Assembly (NCBI GenBank): GCA_020725425.1 | Contig: DYFA01000001.1 | Coordinates: forward strand, 1 to 40,599 | DNA length: 40,599 bases | Direction of reading: 5' to 3' | From: Aneurinibacillus sp. | GTDB taxonomy: Bacteria; Bacillota; UBA5301; DYFA01 | Shown here: piece after piece, positions 23,350 through 32,265 of the stretch | How the letters are laid out: each line of letters starts with the position of its first letter | Numbering within the stretch: position 1 is the stretch's first letter | The notes under the pieces: model-generated | Databases searched by the model: none | Seen by the model: only the letters and a program-made list of their open reading frames with translations | What the model was told of the DNA's origin: nothing | Made by a program: the position numbers and the translations under genes

Positions 23350-24207
23350 ATGAGTTTCTCCGATCTTTTCTGGTGGTTCCTGATTCTCTCCTCGCTTCAA
23401 CCGCTGGTCAAGCAGAGGATGATCAACGCCCGCCGGATGCAGGTGATGCGCCGGATCGAAGCCAACCGAGGATCCCGGGTGATCGTCCTCATCCACCGGC
23501 AGGAAACCTTGAGCCTCTTCGGGTTGCCGGTCTTCCGCTACATCGACATCAACGATTCGGAGGAGGTCATCCGGGCCATCCACCTGACCGATCCGGACGT
23601 TCCCCTCGACATCGTCCTGCACACCCCGGGCGGGCTGGTCCTGGCCGCCCTCCAGATCGCCTGCGCCATCAAGAAGCATAGAGGGAAGGTCACGGCCTTC
23701 GTCCCCCACTACGCCATGTCGGGCGGGACCTTGATCGCTCTGGCGGCCGACGAGATCGTGATGGACGAGCACGCCGTCCTGGGCCCGGTCGACCCGCAAC
23801 TGGGGAAGTACCCGGCGGCCTCGCTCCTCCGGGTGGTGAAGGAGAAGCCCATCGCCGAGATCGACGACGAGACGTTGATTTTGGCTGACGTGGCGGAGAA
23901 GGCGACAAACCAGCTGCAGAAGACGGTGATCGAGCTCCTGGCCGATCACCTGGAGCGGCCGAAGGCAGAAGAGCTGGCTCGGATCCTCTCCGAGGGGCGG
24001 TGGACCCACGATTATCCGCTGACCGCCACCGAGGCGGCGTCGCTCGGGCTGCCCGTCCGGACCGGGATGCCGGTGGAGTTCTACCGGCTCATGGAGCTTT
24101 ACCCGCAGCCCATGCGCCGGCAGCCATCCGTCGAATACCTGCCGGAGCCCCGCTTCCGCGAGCGTACGCCCATCCCCGACCGGCGCGGCCAGGGGGGCAA
24201 CACATGA
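23350..24207 (+). CDS. Membrane-anchored SDH-family serine peptidase (ClpP/crotonase fold)
   Basis: This 285-residue protein has an N-terminal helix (LFWWFLILSSLQPLV) and a catalytic domain of the SppA-like SDH proteinase family. Visible are VIVLIHRQE, DVPLDIVLHTPGGLVLAALQ and the nucleophile loop HYAMSGGTLIALAADEIVMD with Ser124, then AVLGPVDPQLGKYPA. From family knowledge these use a Ser-Lys type or related dyad and may act on membrane or misfolded proteins. ATG 23350 follows GGAAGGAGGGCG. It overlaps mrfA by 4 bases, so all three genes to 27748 are probably translated as one coupled unit. A link between this peptidase and the repair helicase is inference from position only. Confidence 0.85.
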   Translation: MSFSDLFWWFLILSSLQPLVKQRMINARRMQVMRRIEANRGSRVIVLIHRQETLSLFGLPVFRYIDINDSEEVIRAIHLTDPDVPLDIVLHTPGGLVLAALQIACAIKKHRGKVTAFVPHYAMSGGTLIALAADEIVMDEHAVLGPVDPQLGKYPAASLLRVVKEKPIAEIDDETLILADVAEKATNQLQKTVIELLADHLERPKAEELARILSEGRWTHDYPLTATEAASLGLPVRTGMPVEFYRLMELYPQPMRRQPSVEYLPEPRFRERTPIPDRRGQGGNT

Positions 24208-26477
24208 ACCTCCAGCAGTTCCTGGATCGCCTGAACGCCCGGGACGCCCTCAGGGAGGCCCTGGGGCGGGAGGACGGGATCACCGCGTGGAAGGTGGCGC
24301 CGGCCCGGGAGGCGGTTTACGGGGAGTGGCCGGCGGCGCTCGACCCGCGCCTGGCCGACGTCCTGGCCCGCCGCGGCGTCTCCCGCCTCTACTCCCACCA
24401 GGCGGAGGCGGTCAACCACGTGCTGGAGGGGCGGAACGTGGTCGTGGTCACTCCGACTGCCTCCGGGAAGACGCTCTGCTACAACCTGCCGGTGGTCAAC
24501 GCCGTCCTGGCCGACCCCGCGGTCCGGGCGCTCTACCTCTTCCCGACCAAGGCCCTCTCCCAGGACCAGGTAGCCGAGCTGCACGACCTCGTCACGGCGC
24601 TGGGAGCGGAGATCAAGACCTTCACCTACGACGGAGACACCTCCCCCTCGGCCCGCCAGGCCATCCGCCAGGCCGGCCACATCGTCGTCACCAACCCGGA
24701 CATGCTCCACTCCGGCATCCTGCCCCACCACACCAAGTGGGTCAAGCTCTTCGAGAACCTGCGCTACGTGGTGATCGACGAGATCCACCAGTACCGGGGG
24801 GTTTTCGGGTCCCACGTGGCCAACGTCCTCCGCCGCCTGCGCCGCATCTGCCGCTTTTACGGCACTGACCCGGTCTTCATCTGCTGCTCCGCCACGATCG
24901 CCAACCCGACGGAGCTTGCCGAGAAGCTGGTCGGGGCCCCGGTGGCGCTGGTGGACCGGAACGGCGCCCCCTCAGGTGAACGCCACTTCATCTGCTACAA
25001 CCCGCCGGTGGTCAACAAGGAGTTGGGGATCCGGCGCAGTTCCCTGCTCGAGGGGAAGCGCTGGGCAGCGGAGCTCCTAAAGAACGGGATCTCCACCATC
25101 GTCTTCGCCCGGAGTCGGATCGCGGTGGAGGTGCTCCTCGTGTACCTCCAGGAGGCGCTGGGGAAAGACGGCGCCAAGCAGGTGCGGGGCTACCGGGGCG
25201 GATATCTCCCTCTGGAGCGCCGGGCGATCGAGCAGGGGTTGCGCAACGGGAGCGTACGGGGGGTCGTAGCCACCAACGCCCTGGAGCTGGGGATCGACAT
25301 CGGGTCCCTGGAGGCGGCGGTGCTGGTGGGCTACCCGGGCTCGGTCTCCTCGACCTGGCAGCAGGCGGGACGGGCCGGGCGCCGAAGCGGCGTCTCGCTG
25401 TCCGTCCTGGTCGCCAGCTCGAATCCGCTGGACCAGTACCTGATCACTCACCCCGACTACTTCTTCGGGCGCCCGCCGGAGCACGGCTGGATCAACCCGG
25501 ACAACCTCCCGATCCTCATCTCCCACCTGAAGTGCGCCGCCTTCGAGCTGCCCTTCGCCGACGGCGAGCAATTCGGCGTCGAGACTACCGGCGAGATCCT
25601 GGAGTTCCTGGTGGAGGAGAAGATCCTCCACCACACCGGCGGCCGGTACTACTGGACGCAGGAGAGTTTCCCCGCGGAGGAGGTCTCGCTCCGCTCGGCC
25701 AGCCGGGAGAACTTCGTCGTGGTCGACCTCACCCGCCGCGACCAACCCCGGGTCATTGGCGAGGTGGATCGCTTCTCCGCGCCGATGCTCATCCACGAGC
25801 AGGCGATCTACCTCCACGGAGGCGAGCAGTACCAGATCGAGCGGCTGGACTACGAGAACCGGAAGGCCTACGCCCGCCGCGTCGAGGTGGACTACTACAC
25901 CGACGCCAACCTGGCAGTGAACCTGAAGGTGCTTGATGTGGCGCGGGAGGAGCGGTTGGAACTCGGCGCCTTCCGGGCCTGGGGCGAGGTCCAGGTGAAC
26001 GCCCTGGTCACGATGTTCAAGAAGATCAAGCTCCACACCCACGAGAATCTGGGATTCGGCCAGGTCCACCTGCCGGAGGAGGAGATGCATACCACCTCTT
26101 TCTGGCTGAGCTTTCCGTCTGAGGTGGAGCAGGGCTTCCGGGCCGACGAGCTGCAGGGGGCTCTGGCCGGGCTTGCCAACGTCCTCCACCACGTCGCCCC
26201 GCTGTACCTCCTTTCCGACCCCCACGACCTGCGGGTGGCCTGCCAGGTGAAATCCCCCTTTACCCAGCGTCCGACGGTCTTCCTCTACGACAGTTACCCC
26301 GGCGGGGTAGGCCTCTCTCAGAAGCTCTTCGAGAACTGCGCGGACCTCCTCCGCTCGGCCCGGGAGCTCATCGCCGGCTGCGCTTGCGGGGGCGGATGCC
26401 CCTCCTGCGTCGGCCCGGCGGAAGAGGTCGGCGCGGCGGGGAAGGCCGGCGCCCTGCGCCTTCTGGAGGGGGTGTGA
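24204..26477 (+). CDS. mrfA: MrfA/YprA-type DExH helicase with C-terminal zinc-binding domain
   Basis: This is a 757-residue superfamily 2 helicase of the Hrq1/YprA type. Motifs: VVTPTASGKTLCYNLPVV (Walker A), YLFPTKALSQDQV, TNPDMLHSGILP, VVIDEIHQYRGVFGSH (DEIH box), CCSATIANP (motif III), IVFARSR, VATNALELGIDIG (motif V) and QQAGRAGRRSG (motif VI). The C-terminal DUF1998 region ends in CACGGGCPSCVG, the metal-binding cysteines. From family knowledge MrfA unwinds 3'-tailed DNA and works with MrfB in mitomycin C damage repair in B. subtilis. The start overlaps the peptidase stop (ATGA), and its own stop overlaps the mrfB start (TGATG). Confidence 0.9.
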   Translation: MNLQQFLDRLNARDALREALGREDGITAWKVAPAREAVYGEWPAALDPRLADVLARRGVSRLYSHQAEAVNHVLEGRNVVVVTPTASGKTLCYNLPVVNAVLADPAVRALYLFPTKALSQDQVAELHDLVTALGAEIKTFTYDGDTSPSARQAIRQAGHIVVTNPDMLHSGILPHHTKWVKLFENLRYVVIDEIHQYRGVFGSHVANVLRRLRRICRFYGTDPVFICCSATIANPTELAEKLVGAPVALVDRNGAPSGERHFICYNPPVVNKELGIRRSSLLEGKRWAAELLKNGISTIVFARSRIAVEVLLVYLQEALGKDGAKQVRGYRGGYLPLERRAIEQGLRNGSVRGVVATNALELGIDIGSLEAAVLVGYPGSVSSTWQQAGRAGRRSGVSLSVLVASSNPLDQYLITHPDYFFGRPPEHGWINPDNLPILISHLKCAAFELPFADGEQFGVETTGEILEFLVEEKILHHTGGRYYWTQESFPAEEVSLRSASRENFVVVDLTRRDQPRVIGEVDRFSAPMLIHEQAIYLHGGEQYQIERLDYENRKAYARRVEVDYYTDANLAVNLKVLDVAREERLELGAFRAWGEVQVNALVTMFKKIKLHTHENLGFGQVHLPEEEMHTTSFWLSFPSEVEQGFRADELQGALAGLANVLHHVAPLYLLSDPHDLRVACQVKSPFTQRPTVFLYDSYPGGVGLSQKLFENCADLLRSARELIAGCACGGGCPSCVGPAEEVGAAGKAGALRLLEGV

Positions 26478-27748
26478 TGCTCACCCTCAGGGAGCGCCTC
26501 CAGGCGCTCAAGGACATCCAGGCCCTGAAGCCGGAGAGCCGCCCGACCGCCGACGAGTCGCCAGCCGTCCCGCCGAGATGCGCCCAGCGGGTCGACATCG
26601 CCACGGTCGTGCCCCGGCAGGAAGCCGGGGAACTGGAGACTCCGTTCGGCCCCTGCTTCCACCGGGTGGTGCGCTACCCCCTCGCCTACCGGCGCGGCTG
26701 CCACGCGCTCGGGGAGGCGCTGGCTCTCCCGCCCGAGGTCGGGGGCCGGCTGGCCCGGCCGCGCCTCGCCGGCGCCGACCTGGCCCAGGCGGCCTTCCTG
26801 GACACGGAGACCACCGGGCTCGCCGGGGGAACGGGTACCTTCGTCTTTCTGGTGGGTCTCGGCCACTTCGCCGGGGAGGGGGAGGCCCAGGAGTTCGTGC
26901 TCCACCAGTTCTTCCTGCGCGACTACTCCGCCGAACCCGCCTTTCTCTGGGCGGTCGGCCAAGAGCTCGCCCCCTTTCCCTACCTCGTCACCTTCAACGG
27001 CCGCCGTTTCGACTGGCCGCTCCTGGAGGCGCGATTCACGGTGGCCCGGCTCCGCTCTTCCCTGCCCAGCCCGGCCCACCTCGACCTGCTCTACCCCTCC
27101 TGGACCCTGTGGAAAAGGCGCCTGGGCACCTGCCGCCTCAGTCACCTCGAGGAGGCCGTCCTCGGGGCGCCGCGGGAGGAGGACGTGCCAGGGTGGCTGA
27201 TACCCCGGCTGTACTTCGCCTACCTGCGCTCGGGCGATGCCGGGCCGCTGGCGCCGGTCCTCCGCCACAACCTCCTGGACATCCTGTCGCTGGTGTCGCT
27301 CACGGCCGCAGTGGGAAGCCGGCTGCACGCCCCGGAAGGGCGCCTCCCGGCCGGCGACCTCGTGGCGGTGGGCCACTTCTACGAGCGGCAGGGGGAAGCC
27401 GGGGTGGCCGCCCGCTGCTACCAGGAGGCGAGCCGCGACGGCTCCTGCTGCCGGGAAGCCCTTTGGCGCCTCGGGATGCTGGCCAAACGCCACAAGGAGT
27501 ATCGCCTGGCCGAGGAGGCCTGGACCCGTCTGGCCGAGGAGTTCGGATCGATCGAAGCCCTGGTGGAACTGGCCAAGCTATACGAACACCGGTACGGGGA
27601 TCCGGCCCGGGCAAGCGAAGTCACGGAACTGGCGATGCGGGTGGCGCGCTGCCGAGCGGAGCGCTTCTGCCAGCGAGAAACAGAGGCGCTGTCAGCGCTG
27701 ACCCTCCGCCGGGAGCGGCTTGCCCGTAAGTTGGCGAAAAAGGCCTGA
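26477..27748 (+). CDS. mrfB: MrfB/YprB-type DEDD exonuclease with C-terminal TPR-like helices
   Basis: The 423-residue product has an RNase H-like 3'-5' exonuclease domain. ExoI is AAFLDTETTGLAGGTGTFVF with the Asp-x-Glu pair, ExoII is LVTFNGRRFDWPLLEARF, and ExoIII is LRHNLLDILSLVSL with the last Asp. The C-terminal third is a TPR-like helical part (GHFYERQGEAGVAARCYQEA; LAKRHKEYRLAEEAWTRLAE). In B. subtilis YprB (MrfB) is the nuclease partner of MrfA. ATG 26477 shares its A with the mrfA stop. The order and coupling match the B. subtilis pair, so a joint role in crosslink repair is likely. Confidence 0.88.
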   Translation: MLTLRERLQALKDIQALKPESRPTADESPAVPPRCAQRVDIATVVPRQEAGELETPFGPCFHRVVRYPLAYRRGCHALGEALALPPEVGGRLARPRLAGADLAQAAFLDTETTGLAGGTGTFVFLVGLGHFAGEGEAQEFVLHQFFLRDYSAEPAFLWAVGQELAPFPYLVTFNGRRFDWPLLEARFTVARLRSSLPSPAHLDLLYPSWTLWKRRLGTCRLSHLEEAVLGAPREEDVPGWLIPRLYFAYLRSGDAGPLAPVLRHNLLDILSLVSLTAAVGSRLHAPEGRLPAGDLVAVGHFYERQGEAGVAARCYQEASRDGSCCREALWRLGMLAKRHKEYRLAEEAWTRLAEEFGSIEALVELAKLYEHRYGDPARASEVTELAMRVARCRAERFCQRETEALSALTLRRERLARKLAKKA

Positions 27749-27860
27749 CAGCTCTTGCGGTTTTATTAGAGGATTCCCGTTCCCCGGGACGAATGAGGTA
27801 TAAAGGAGTGCGGAGACTGTATCTGCCTAAAGACGTGCTCGGAGTGAGGGGGAGCGTTAG

Positions 27861-28259
27861 GTGGAGAACTGGCGGCGTCGGGTGAAAAAGGACAGCAGCC
27901 TTCGCTCCGGGCGGCGGCCGGCCGCGGCGGAGCCGGAGACGGGCAAGAGAGAGAGGGAGCCTGTGAAGGCGACCGTCAGGACGGCTCAGCCGCTGACGCC
28001 GGAGATGACGGAGATGCTTGCCGCCCGACTGCAGAAGTTCTCGCGGCAGCCGGTGGAAGTCGTGAACGTCGTCGATCCGGCGGTAGTGGCCGGAATGGTG
28101 GTCCAACTGGGCTCGCGCCTGGTGGACATGAGCCTGCAGGGGCAGTTGAACGAACTGGAGCGGAGGATCGAGAAGGCCCTCGCCGAGAGTATGCGTACAC
28201 TCTCGTCATGGGACGTTTCGGTCGAGGAGCTCATCAAGCGAGCCCGCGCTCAGAAATAG
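27861..28259 (+). CDS. Orphan ATP synthase delta-subunit C-terminal-like protein
   Basis: Residues 35-105 of this 132-residue protein read like the C-terminal domain of AtpH: VKATVRTAQPLTPEMTEMLA, VEVVNVVDPAVVAGMVVQLG and SRLVDMSLQGQLNELERRIE. In AtpH this domain (pattern A-PL-E, V-VD--V-AG-V--G---D-S--G-L--L) ties the stator b subunit to F1. The N-terminal six-helix bundle of AtpH is absent and replaced by a basic, disordered leader (MENWRRRVKKDSS). No atp genes are near. GTG 27861 has GGGGGAG upstream; GTG 27963 is an alternative. It may be a moonlighting homolog or a split stator piece. Confidence 0.65.
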   Translation: MENWRRRVKKDSSLRSGRRPAAAEPETGKREREPVKATVRTAQPLTPEMTEMLAARLQKFSRQPVEVVNVVDPAVVAGMVVQLGSRLVDMSLQGQLNELERRIEKALAESMRTLSSWDVSVEELIKRARAQK

Positions 28260-28269
28260 CGCATGAGTA

Positions 28270-28902
28270 TCAGAAGGGCAGGATCAAACGCCCGAGGACG
28301 TTCAGCTCGGCGCCTTCCAGGTACGCCTTGACTTCGGCATTCAGGAGCGAGAGCTTGGCCCCAAACCGGGTCGTCCCATCCTCGTATTCGGCCAGGGCGT
28401 GGAGCGGGCCGAAGACGGCCAGGTCGGCGCCGGCGAAGACGGGGTCCTCCGAGCCGGCGACCAGCTCGTCCAGACGCACGCCGGCGGTCAGCTCGACGTT
28501 CAGAATGCCCTTGGTCACGACGGCGTAGGGCGAGACGGCCTGGCTTTTCGTGTTGTAGGTGGCGCCGACCGCCACGGCCGGGGTGACCAGGTTTCCCTCG
28601 ACCAGGCGGTACCGGAGGTCGGCGGTCAGTCCCTCGGCGTATGTCCCGCCGGGGGGAACAGCCGCGGCGAACTGAAAGCCGTGAGGCAGGCCCACCGTGG
28701 CTTTCTGCACGGTTGATTCGAAAGGCAGGCCGGCCTCGAGCGCCAGGCGGAGAAAGGGGAGGACCTCCGCGGTCGGAACCCGCAAGACCTCGGTCGAGAC
28801 GGCGAGGGCCGGCGGCGGAGTCAAGGCGGGAAGGGTCACGAAGAGCAGAGCCAGTGCAGCGACCGCGGTGGTGCGGCGGATGGAGTTCGTCCGTTGCAGC
28901 AT
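28270..28902 (-). CDS. Exported protein, possible outer-membrane beta-barrel
   Basis: The 210-residue product has a signal peptide (RRTTAVAALALLFVTLPALT, then PPPALA). The mature part is rich in short amphipathic strands (GLTADLRYRLVEGNLVTPAV; AVGATYNTKSQAVSPYAVVT; ILNVELTAGVRLDEL; GADLAVFGPLHALAEYEDGT) and ends AELNVLGRLILPF. A terminal Phe after alternating hydrophobics is the classic beta-signal of outer-membrane proteins. The start ATG follows GAGGTGA on the minus strand. I do not recognise a named family. If the reading is right the cell has an outer membrane; a secreted beta-rich protein is the alternative. Confidence 0.7.
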   Translation of the reverse strand: MLQRTNSIRRTTAVAALALLFVTLPALTPPPALAVSTEVLRVPTAEVLPFLRLALEAGLPFESTVQKATVGLPHGFQFAAAVPPGGTYAEGLTADLRYRLVEGNLVTPAVAVGATYNTKSQAVSPYAVVTKGILNVELTAGVRLDELVAGSEDPVFAGADLAVFGPLHALAEYEDGTTRFGAKLSLLNAEVKAYLEGAELNVLGRLILPF

Positions 28903-29041
28903 AGATTTCACCTCACGAGCTACTTCGGCCCGGCCAGGGATGGTTCCTGGGGGGAAAGGATGGCGCCCGAGACCGTCTCTGCCAGCATTGGCAGGCGGTG
29001 GCGGAGGCGCGTCGAAGTATCGGCGAGAGGTATTCAAAGCA

Positions 29042-29075
29042 AGGGGGCGCACCGCCGGCTGACGGTACACCCCCT
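29042..29075 (-). terminator. Hairpin between the SLH gene and the barrel gene
   Basis: On the minus strand AGGGGGTGTACCG pairs with CGGTGCGCCCCCT (13 pairs, two G-U) around 8 bases, followed by TTGCTTTG. It lies just behind the SLH gene and probably ends or lowers read-through into the barrel gene. Confidence 0.55.
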
Positions 29076-29097
29076 AAGTCGTTGCAGGAAGGGACTG

Positions 29098-29772
29098 CTA
29101 CTTCACCGCGATGCCCAGCACCGCGGCGGCGCCGATGAGCAGGTACATGCGGTTGAGCGCCGCCTTCTGCTCAGCCACCTCCGCCTTCAGCGCGCTGTTC
29201 TCTTCCGCCAGCTTGCTCACCTGGTCCTTCAGCGGCGCTGTCTCCGCCTGGATCAGGGACTTCACGCCATCGGGCCCGAAGGCGGCCAAGCGGCTCTTCA
29301 ACTCGTCCACCAGCTTCTCCAGGTCGTCCAGCCGGACCTTGTCCGCTTTGACGGTTCTCTCCAGGGCCAGAACGGTGGCGGTGAGGTCGTTCAGCGCCTT
29401 GTCCTGCCGGGCGTCCATCTGGTCGTTGTGTTTGACTGCCTCGTTCAGGGTGTCGATCAGGTTCCGCAGTCTGATGGTCTCGGCTCTCACGGCCTCCGTC
29501 TCCTTGGCCCCTTCCGCCAGCCCGGCCACCCGGGTGTTGGCAGCCAGGCCGCGGACGACGTTCTCCAGCCGTTTCAGGGCGACGGCCAGCTCGTACCGTG
29601 TAGCCGGGTTAGCCCCCCGGAAGGTCCCGTCGGGATAGCCGATGAGGACCCCTTCGCTATGCAGGTCTTCCACCGCCAGGGCGGCCCAGTGGCCGGACGG
29701 GATCGTCTCGAACGCCCAGACGGCCGGAGAGAAGGCCAAGAGTGCCGCTACCACCAACACGGTCGTGCGCAT
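29098..29772 (-). CDS. SLH-domain, coiled-coil envelope protein
   Basis: The 224-residue protein starts with a signal peptide (RTTVLVVAALLAFSPAVWA). One S-layer homology domain follows (IPSGHWAALAVEDLHSEGVL, IGYPDGTFRGANPATRYELA). A long coiled coil comes next (about 75-200: heptads in LRNLIDTLNEAVKHNDQMDA and VRLDDLEKLVDELKSRLAAF), and a C-terminal hydrophobic segment ends it (MYLLIGAAAVLGIAVK). SLH plus coiled coil is the front part of OmpM-type tethers that tie the outer membrane to peptidoglycan in diderm Bacillota; here a single helix replaces the barrel. ATG 29772 follows GGGAGGTG. It lies next to a barrel-like gene, so the two may act together. Confidence 0.78.
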   Translation of the reverse strand: MRTTVLVVAALLAFSPAVWAFETIPSGHWAALAVEDLHSEGVLIGYPDGTFRGANPATRYELAVALKRLENVVRGLAANTRVAGLAEGAKETEAVRAETIRLRNLIDTLNEAVKHNDQMDARQDKALNDLTATVLALERTVKADKVRLDDLEKLVDELKSRLAAFGPDGVKSLIQAETAPLKDQVSKLAEENSALKAEVAEQKAALNRMYLLIGAAAVLGIAVK

Positions 29773-29912
29773 CGGAGACAACACCTCCCGTTTTGTTAGG
29801 GATAGACTTCTCAGGCCAGGCGAGAATTTCCTGCCCGAAGAGGCACTTTTTTTCTCAAAGCTTCTTTAATTTCGTTGTCAGGCAAGGCCGGGTAAGGCCG
29901 CGCCGCCCAGGA

Positions 29913-30632
29913 TCACTCCCGGCTGTCGCCCGTCTCCGCCGCTCCCTGTCCCGCCGCCTCGAGGGCGCTCGGCGGCTGGTGGCTGACCACGTGGCCCGTC
30001 ACCATGTAGACGACCCGCTCGGCCAGGTTGGTGGCGTGGTCGCCGATTCGCTCCAGGTGGCGCGCCGCCATCAGCAAAAGGAAGGCCTGCTTCGCCTCGC
30101 GCATCGACTGGAACCGCATGGTCATCTCGACCAGCTCGTCGTTGAGGGCGGCGTAGATGGCGTCCACGGCGTTGTCGCTCCGCCGGACCTCCGCCGCCAA
30201 CTCCACGTCCCGCCGGACGAAGGCGTCCAGCCCCTTCCGGACCATAGCCTTGACCAGCTCCGCCATACGCGGGATGTCGATCAGGGGCTTGATCAGCGGC
30301 TGGTCACCGACGCGGAGCGTGATCTCGGCGATGTTGGCCGCCTCGTCGCCCATGCGCTCCAGGTCGGTGATGGTCTTCAGCACCGTGCCGATGATCCGAA
30401 GGTCCCGGGCCAGCGGCTGCTGTAGGGCGAAGAGCCGCATGCACTCCGTCTCCAGCTCCGACTCGAGCCGGTCGATCTGGTCGTCGGCCCGGAGGACCTG
30501 CTCGGCCAGGGCCAGATCCTGGCGACGGAGCGAGTCCACCGCGTTGTAGATGGCGTCCTCGACGAGACTGCCCATGTGGAGCAGGTTCTGTTGGAGCTGC
30601 TCCAGGTCCTGGTGAAACGAGATCCGGGTCAT
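29913..30632 (-). CDS. phoU: Phosphate transport regulator PhoU
   Basis: The 239-residue all-helical protein has two PhoU repeats. The first contains LVEDAIYNAVDSLRRQDLAL and ITDLERMGDEAANIAEITL; the second repeats the pattern with FVRRDVELAAEVRRSDNAVD and ARHLERIGDHATNLAERVVY. The metal-cluster motifs E-R-x-G-D-x-A-x-N are complete in both. PhoU links the Pst transporter to the PhoR kinase and keeps the Pho response off when phosphate is plentiful. It is the last gene of the operon, starting 1 base inside the pstB stop. A short Glu/Ala-rich tail follows the fold. Confidence 0.93.
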   Translation of the reverse strand: MTRISFHQDLEQLQQNLLHMGSLVEDAIYNAVDSLRRQDLALAEQVLRADDQIDRLESELETECMRLFALQQPLARDLRIIGTVLKTITDLERMGDEAANIAEITLRVGDQPLIKPLIDIPRMAELVKAMVRKGLDAFVRRDVELAAEVRRSDNAVDAIYAALNDELVEMTMRFQSMREAKQAFLLLMAARHLERIGDHATNLAERVVYMVTGHVVSHQPPSALEAAGQGAAETGDSRE

Positions 30633-31414
30633 CAGCCAAACCTCCCGGTGATGTAGTCCTCTGTCCGCCGGTCCCGGGGGCTTTCGAAGACCTCGGCAGT
30701 CAGGCCGTACTCGATGAGTTCCCCCGAGAGGAAGAAGGCGGTGCGATCGGAGACCCGTCCGGCCTGCTGCATGTTATGGGTCACGATAAGGATGGTGTAG
30801 CGGTTCTTCAACTCGTCGATCAGGTCCTCGATCTTCCCTGTGGAGATCGGATCCAGGGCCGAGGCCGGCTCATCCATCAGCAGGACCTCCGAGTCCACGG
30901 CCAGAAGCCGGGCGATGCAGAGGCGCTGCTGTTGCCCGCCGGAGAGGTCGAGGGCCGATTTGTGCAGGCGGTCCTTCACCTCGTCCCAGAGGGCGGCGGC
31001 GGTCAAGCTCCGCTCGACGATAGCCGAGAGGCGGTCCCGGTCGGTCACCCCGTGGATGCGCGGGCCGTAGGCCACGTTGTCGAAGATCGACATCGGGAAG
31101 GGGTTGGGGCGCTGAAAGACCATGCCCACCCGTTTCCGCAAGTTTACCACATCCACCCCCGGGGCGTAAATATCCTCTCCTTCCAGCAGGATCCGGCCCT
31201 GGGTGGTCACGCCCGGGATCAGGTCATTCATGCGGTTGAGCGCCCGCAGGAAGGTGGACTTGCCGCAGCCCGAGGGGCCGATGAAGGCCGTCACCGAGCG
31301 CGGGTAGAGGTCGAGGCTGACGTTCTTGATCGCCGGGTTGCCGGAGTAGGCGATCGTCAGGTTGCGGACGGTGAACGTCGGCGCCGGGACCGGGGGGGCG
31401 TGAACGTGATCCAT
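30632..31414 (-). CDS. pstB: Phosphate ABC transporter ATPase PstB
   Basis: The 260-residue ATPase has Walker [21 protein letters not shown]-loop [20 protein letters not shown], signature [16 protein letters not shown], Walker [16 protein letters not shown] and the switch His in [11 protein letters not shown]. The FPMSI and LNRMND segments are specific for PstB. It powers phosphate uptake through PstC and PstA. The start ATG at 31414 shares one base with the pstA stop, which shows tight coupling. The longer open frame upstream is a shadow of pstA. Confidence 0.95.
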   Translation of the reverse strand: MDHVHAPPVPAPTFTVRNLTIAYSGNPAIKNVSLDLYPRSVTAFIGPSGCGKSTFLRALNRMNDLIPGVTTQGRILLEGEDIYAPGVDVVNLRKRVGMVFQRPNPFPMSIFDNVAYGPRIHGVTDRDRLSAIVERSLTAAALWDEVKDRLHKSALDLSGGQQQRLCIARLLAVDSEVLLMDEPASALDPISTGKIEDLIDELKNRYTILIVTHNMQQAGRVSDRTAFFLSGELIEYGLTAEVFESPRDRRTEDYITGRFG

Positions 31415-32265
31415 CAGGCGTGGCCTCCTTTCGGGGTGAGCCGGCGTACCAGCCGGGTGGCCAAGAGGTTCAGCAGCAGGATGGTGATGACCAGGACGGC
31501 AGCGGTGGCGTAGGCCCGTTCGAGCGAGATCCCCTCGACCGCCAGGAGGTAGAGGTGGACGGACATGGTGCGAGCCGGGTCGAGGGGGGAGAGCGGGATA
31601 GTCAGGGAGCTGCCGGCGGTCAAAAGCACCGCGGCAGTCTCGCCGACTGCCCGGCCGAGGCCCAGGAGGAGGCCGGTGAGGATGCCGGGCAGGGCGGAGG
31701 GAAGGACGACATGCCACACAGTCTGCCAACGGGTGGCCCCCAGAGCGAGGCTCCCTTCCCGGTAGGCGCGGGGGACGGCCTTCAGCGCCTCCTCCGCAGT
31801 GCGGATCACCGTGGGGAGGATCATCAGCGCCAGCGTTAGCCCGCCTGACAGGACCGACCATCCGAGACCGAGGAAGATCACGAACGTCGCAAAGCCGAAG
31901 AGACCGAAGATGATGGAGGGGACGCCGGCCAGCGTCTCGCTGCCGAAGTGGCAGAGCCGGGTCAACCGCCCGGGCGGGGCGTACTCGGCGAGGTAGACCG
32001 CAGCCGCCACGCCGAGAGGGGCGGCCACGCCCAGCGCCACGGCCGAGAGGTAGAGCGTGCCGACGATGGTCGGCCAGATGCCGCCGAGCCGGCCCATGCG
32101 TCGGGGCAGCGCCGTCAGGAACTCCCAGGAAACCAGGGGCAACCCTTTGACCAGGACGTAGAGGAGGAGGGCCAGGAGGATCGCCACCGTGACGGCCGCC
32201 GCCAGAACGAGCAGACCCCGGCCGGCCAGGTCGGCCAGGCGGTTGCGCCGCCGCCGGTCCCTCAC
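31414..32265 (-). CDS. pstA: Phosphate ABC transporter permease PstA
   Basis: The 283-residue membrane protein has about six helices and PstA signatures: [51 protein letters not shown] and the loop [23 protein letters not shown] 32265 overlaps the pstC stop (GTGA) and has GGAAGGAGGAG upstream. It forms the phosphate channel with PstC. All parts look intact. Confidence 0.93.
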   Translation of the reverse strand: MRDRRRRNRLADLAGRGLLVLAAAVTVAILLALLLYVLVKGLPLVSWEFLTALPRRMGRLGGIWPTIVGTLYLSAVALGVAAPLGVAAAVYLAEYAPPGRLTRLCHFGSETLAGVPSIIFGLFGFATFVIFLGLGWSVLSGGLTLALMILPTVIRTAEEALKAVPRAYREGSLALGATRWQTVWHVVLPSALPGILTGLLLGLGRAVGETAAVLLTAGSSLTIPLSPLDPARTMSVHLYLLAVEGISLERAYATAAVLVITILLLNLLATRLVRRLTPKGGHA

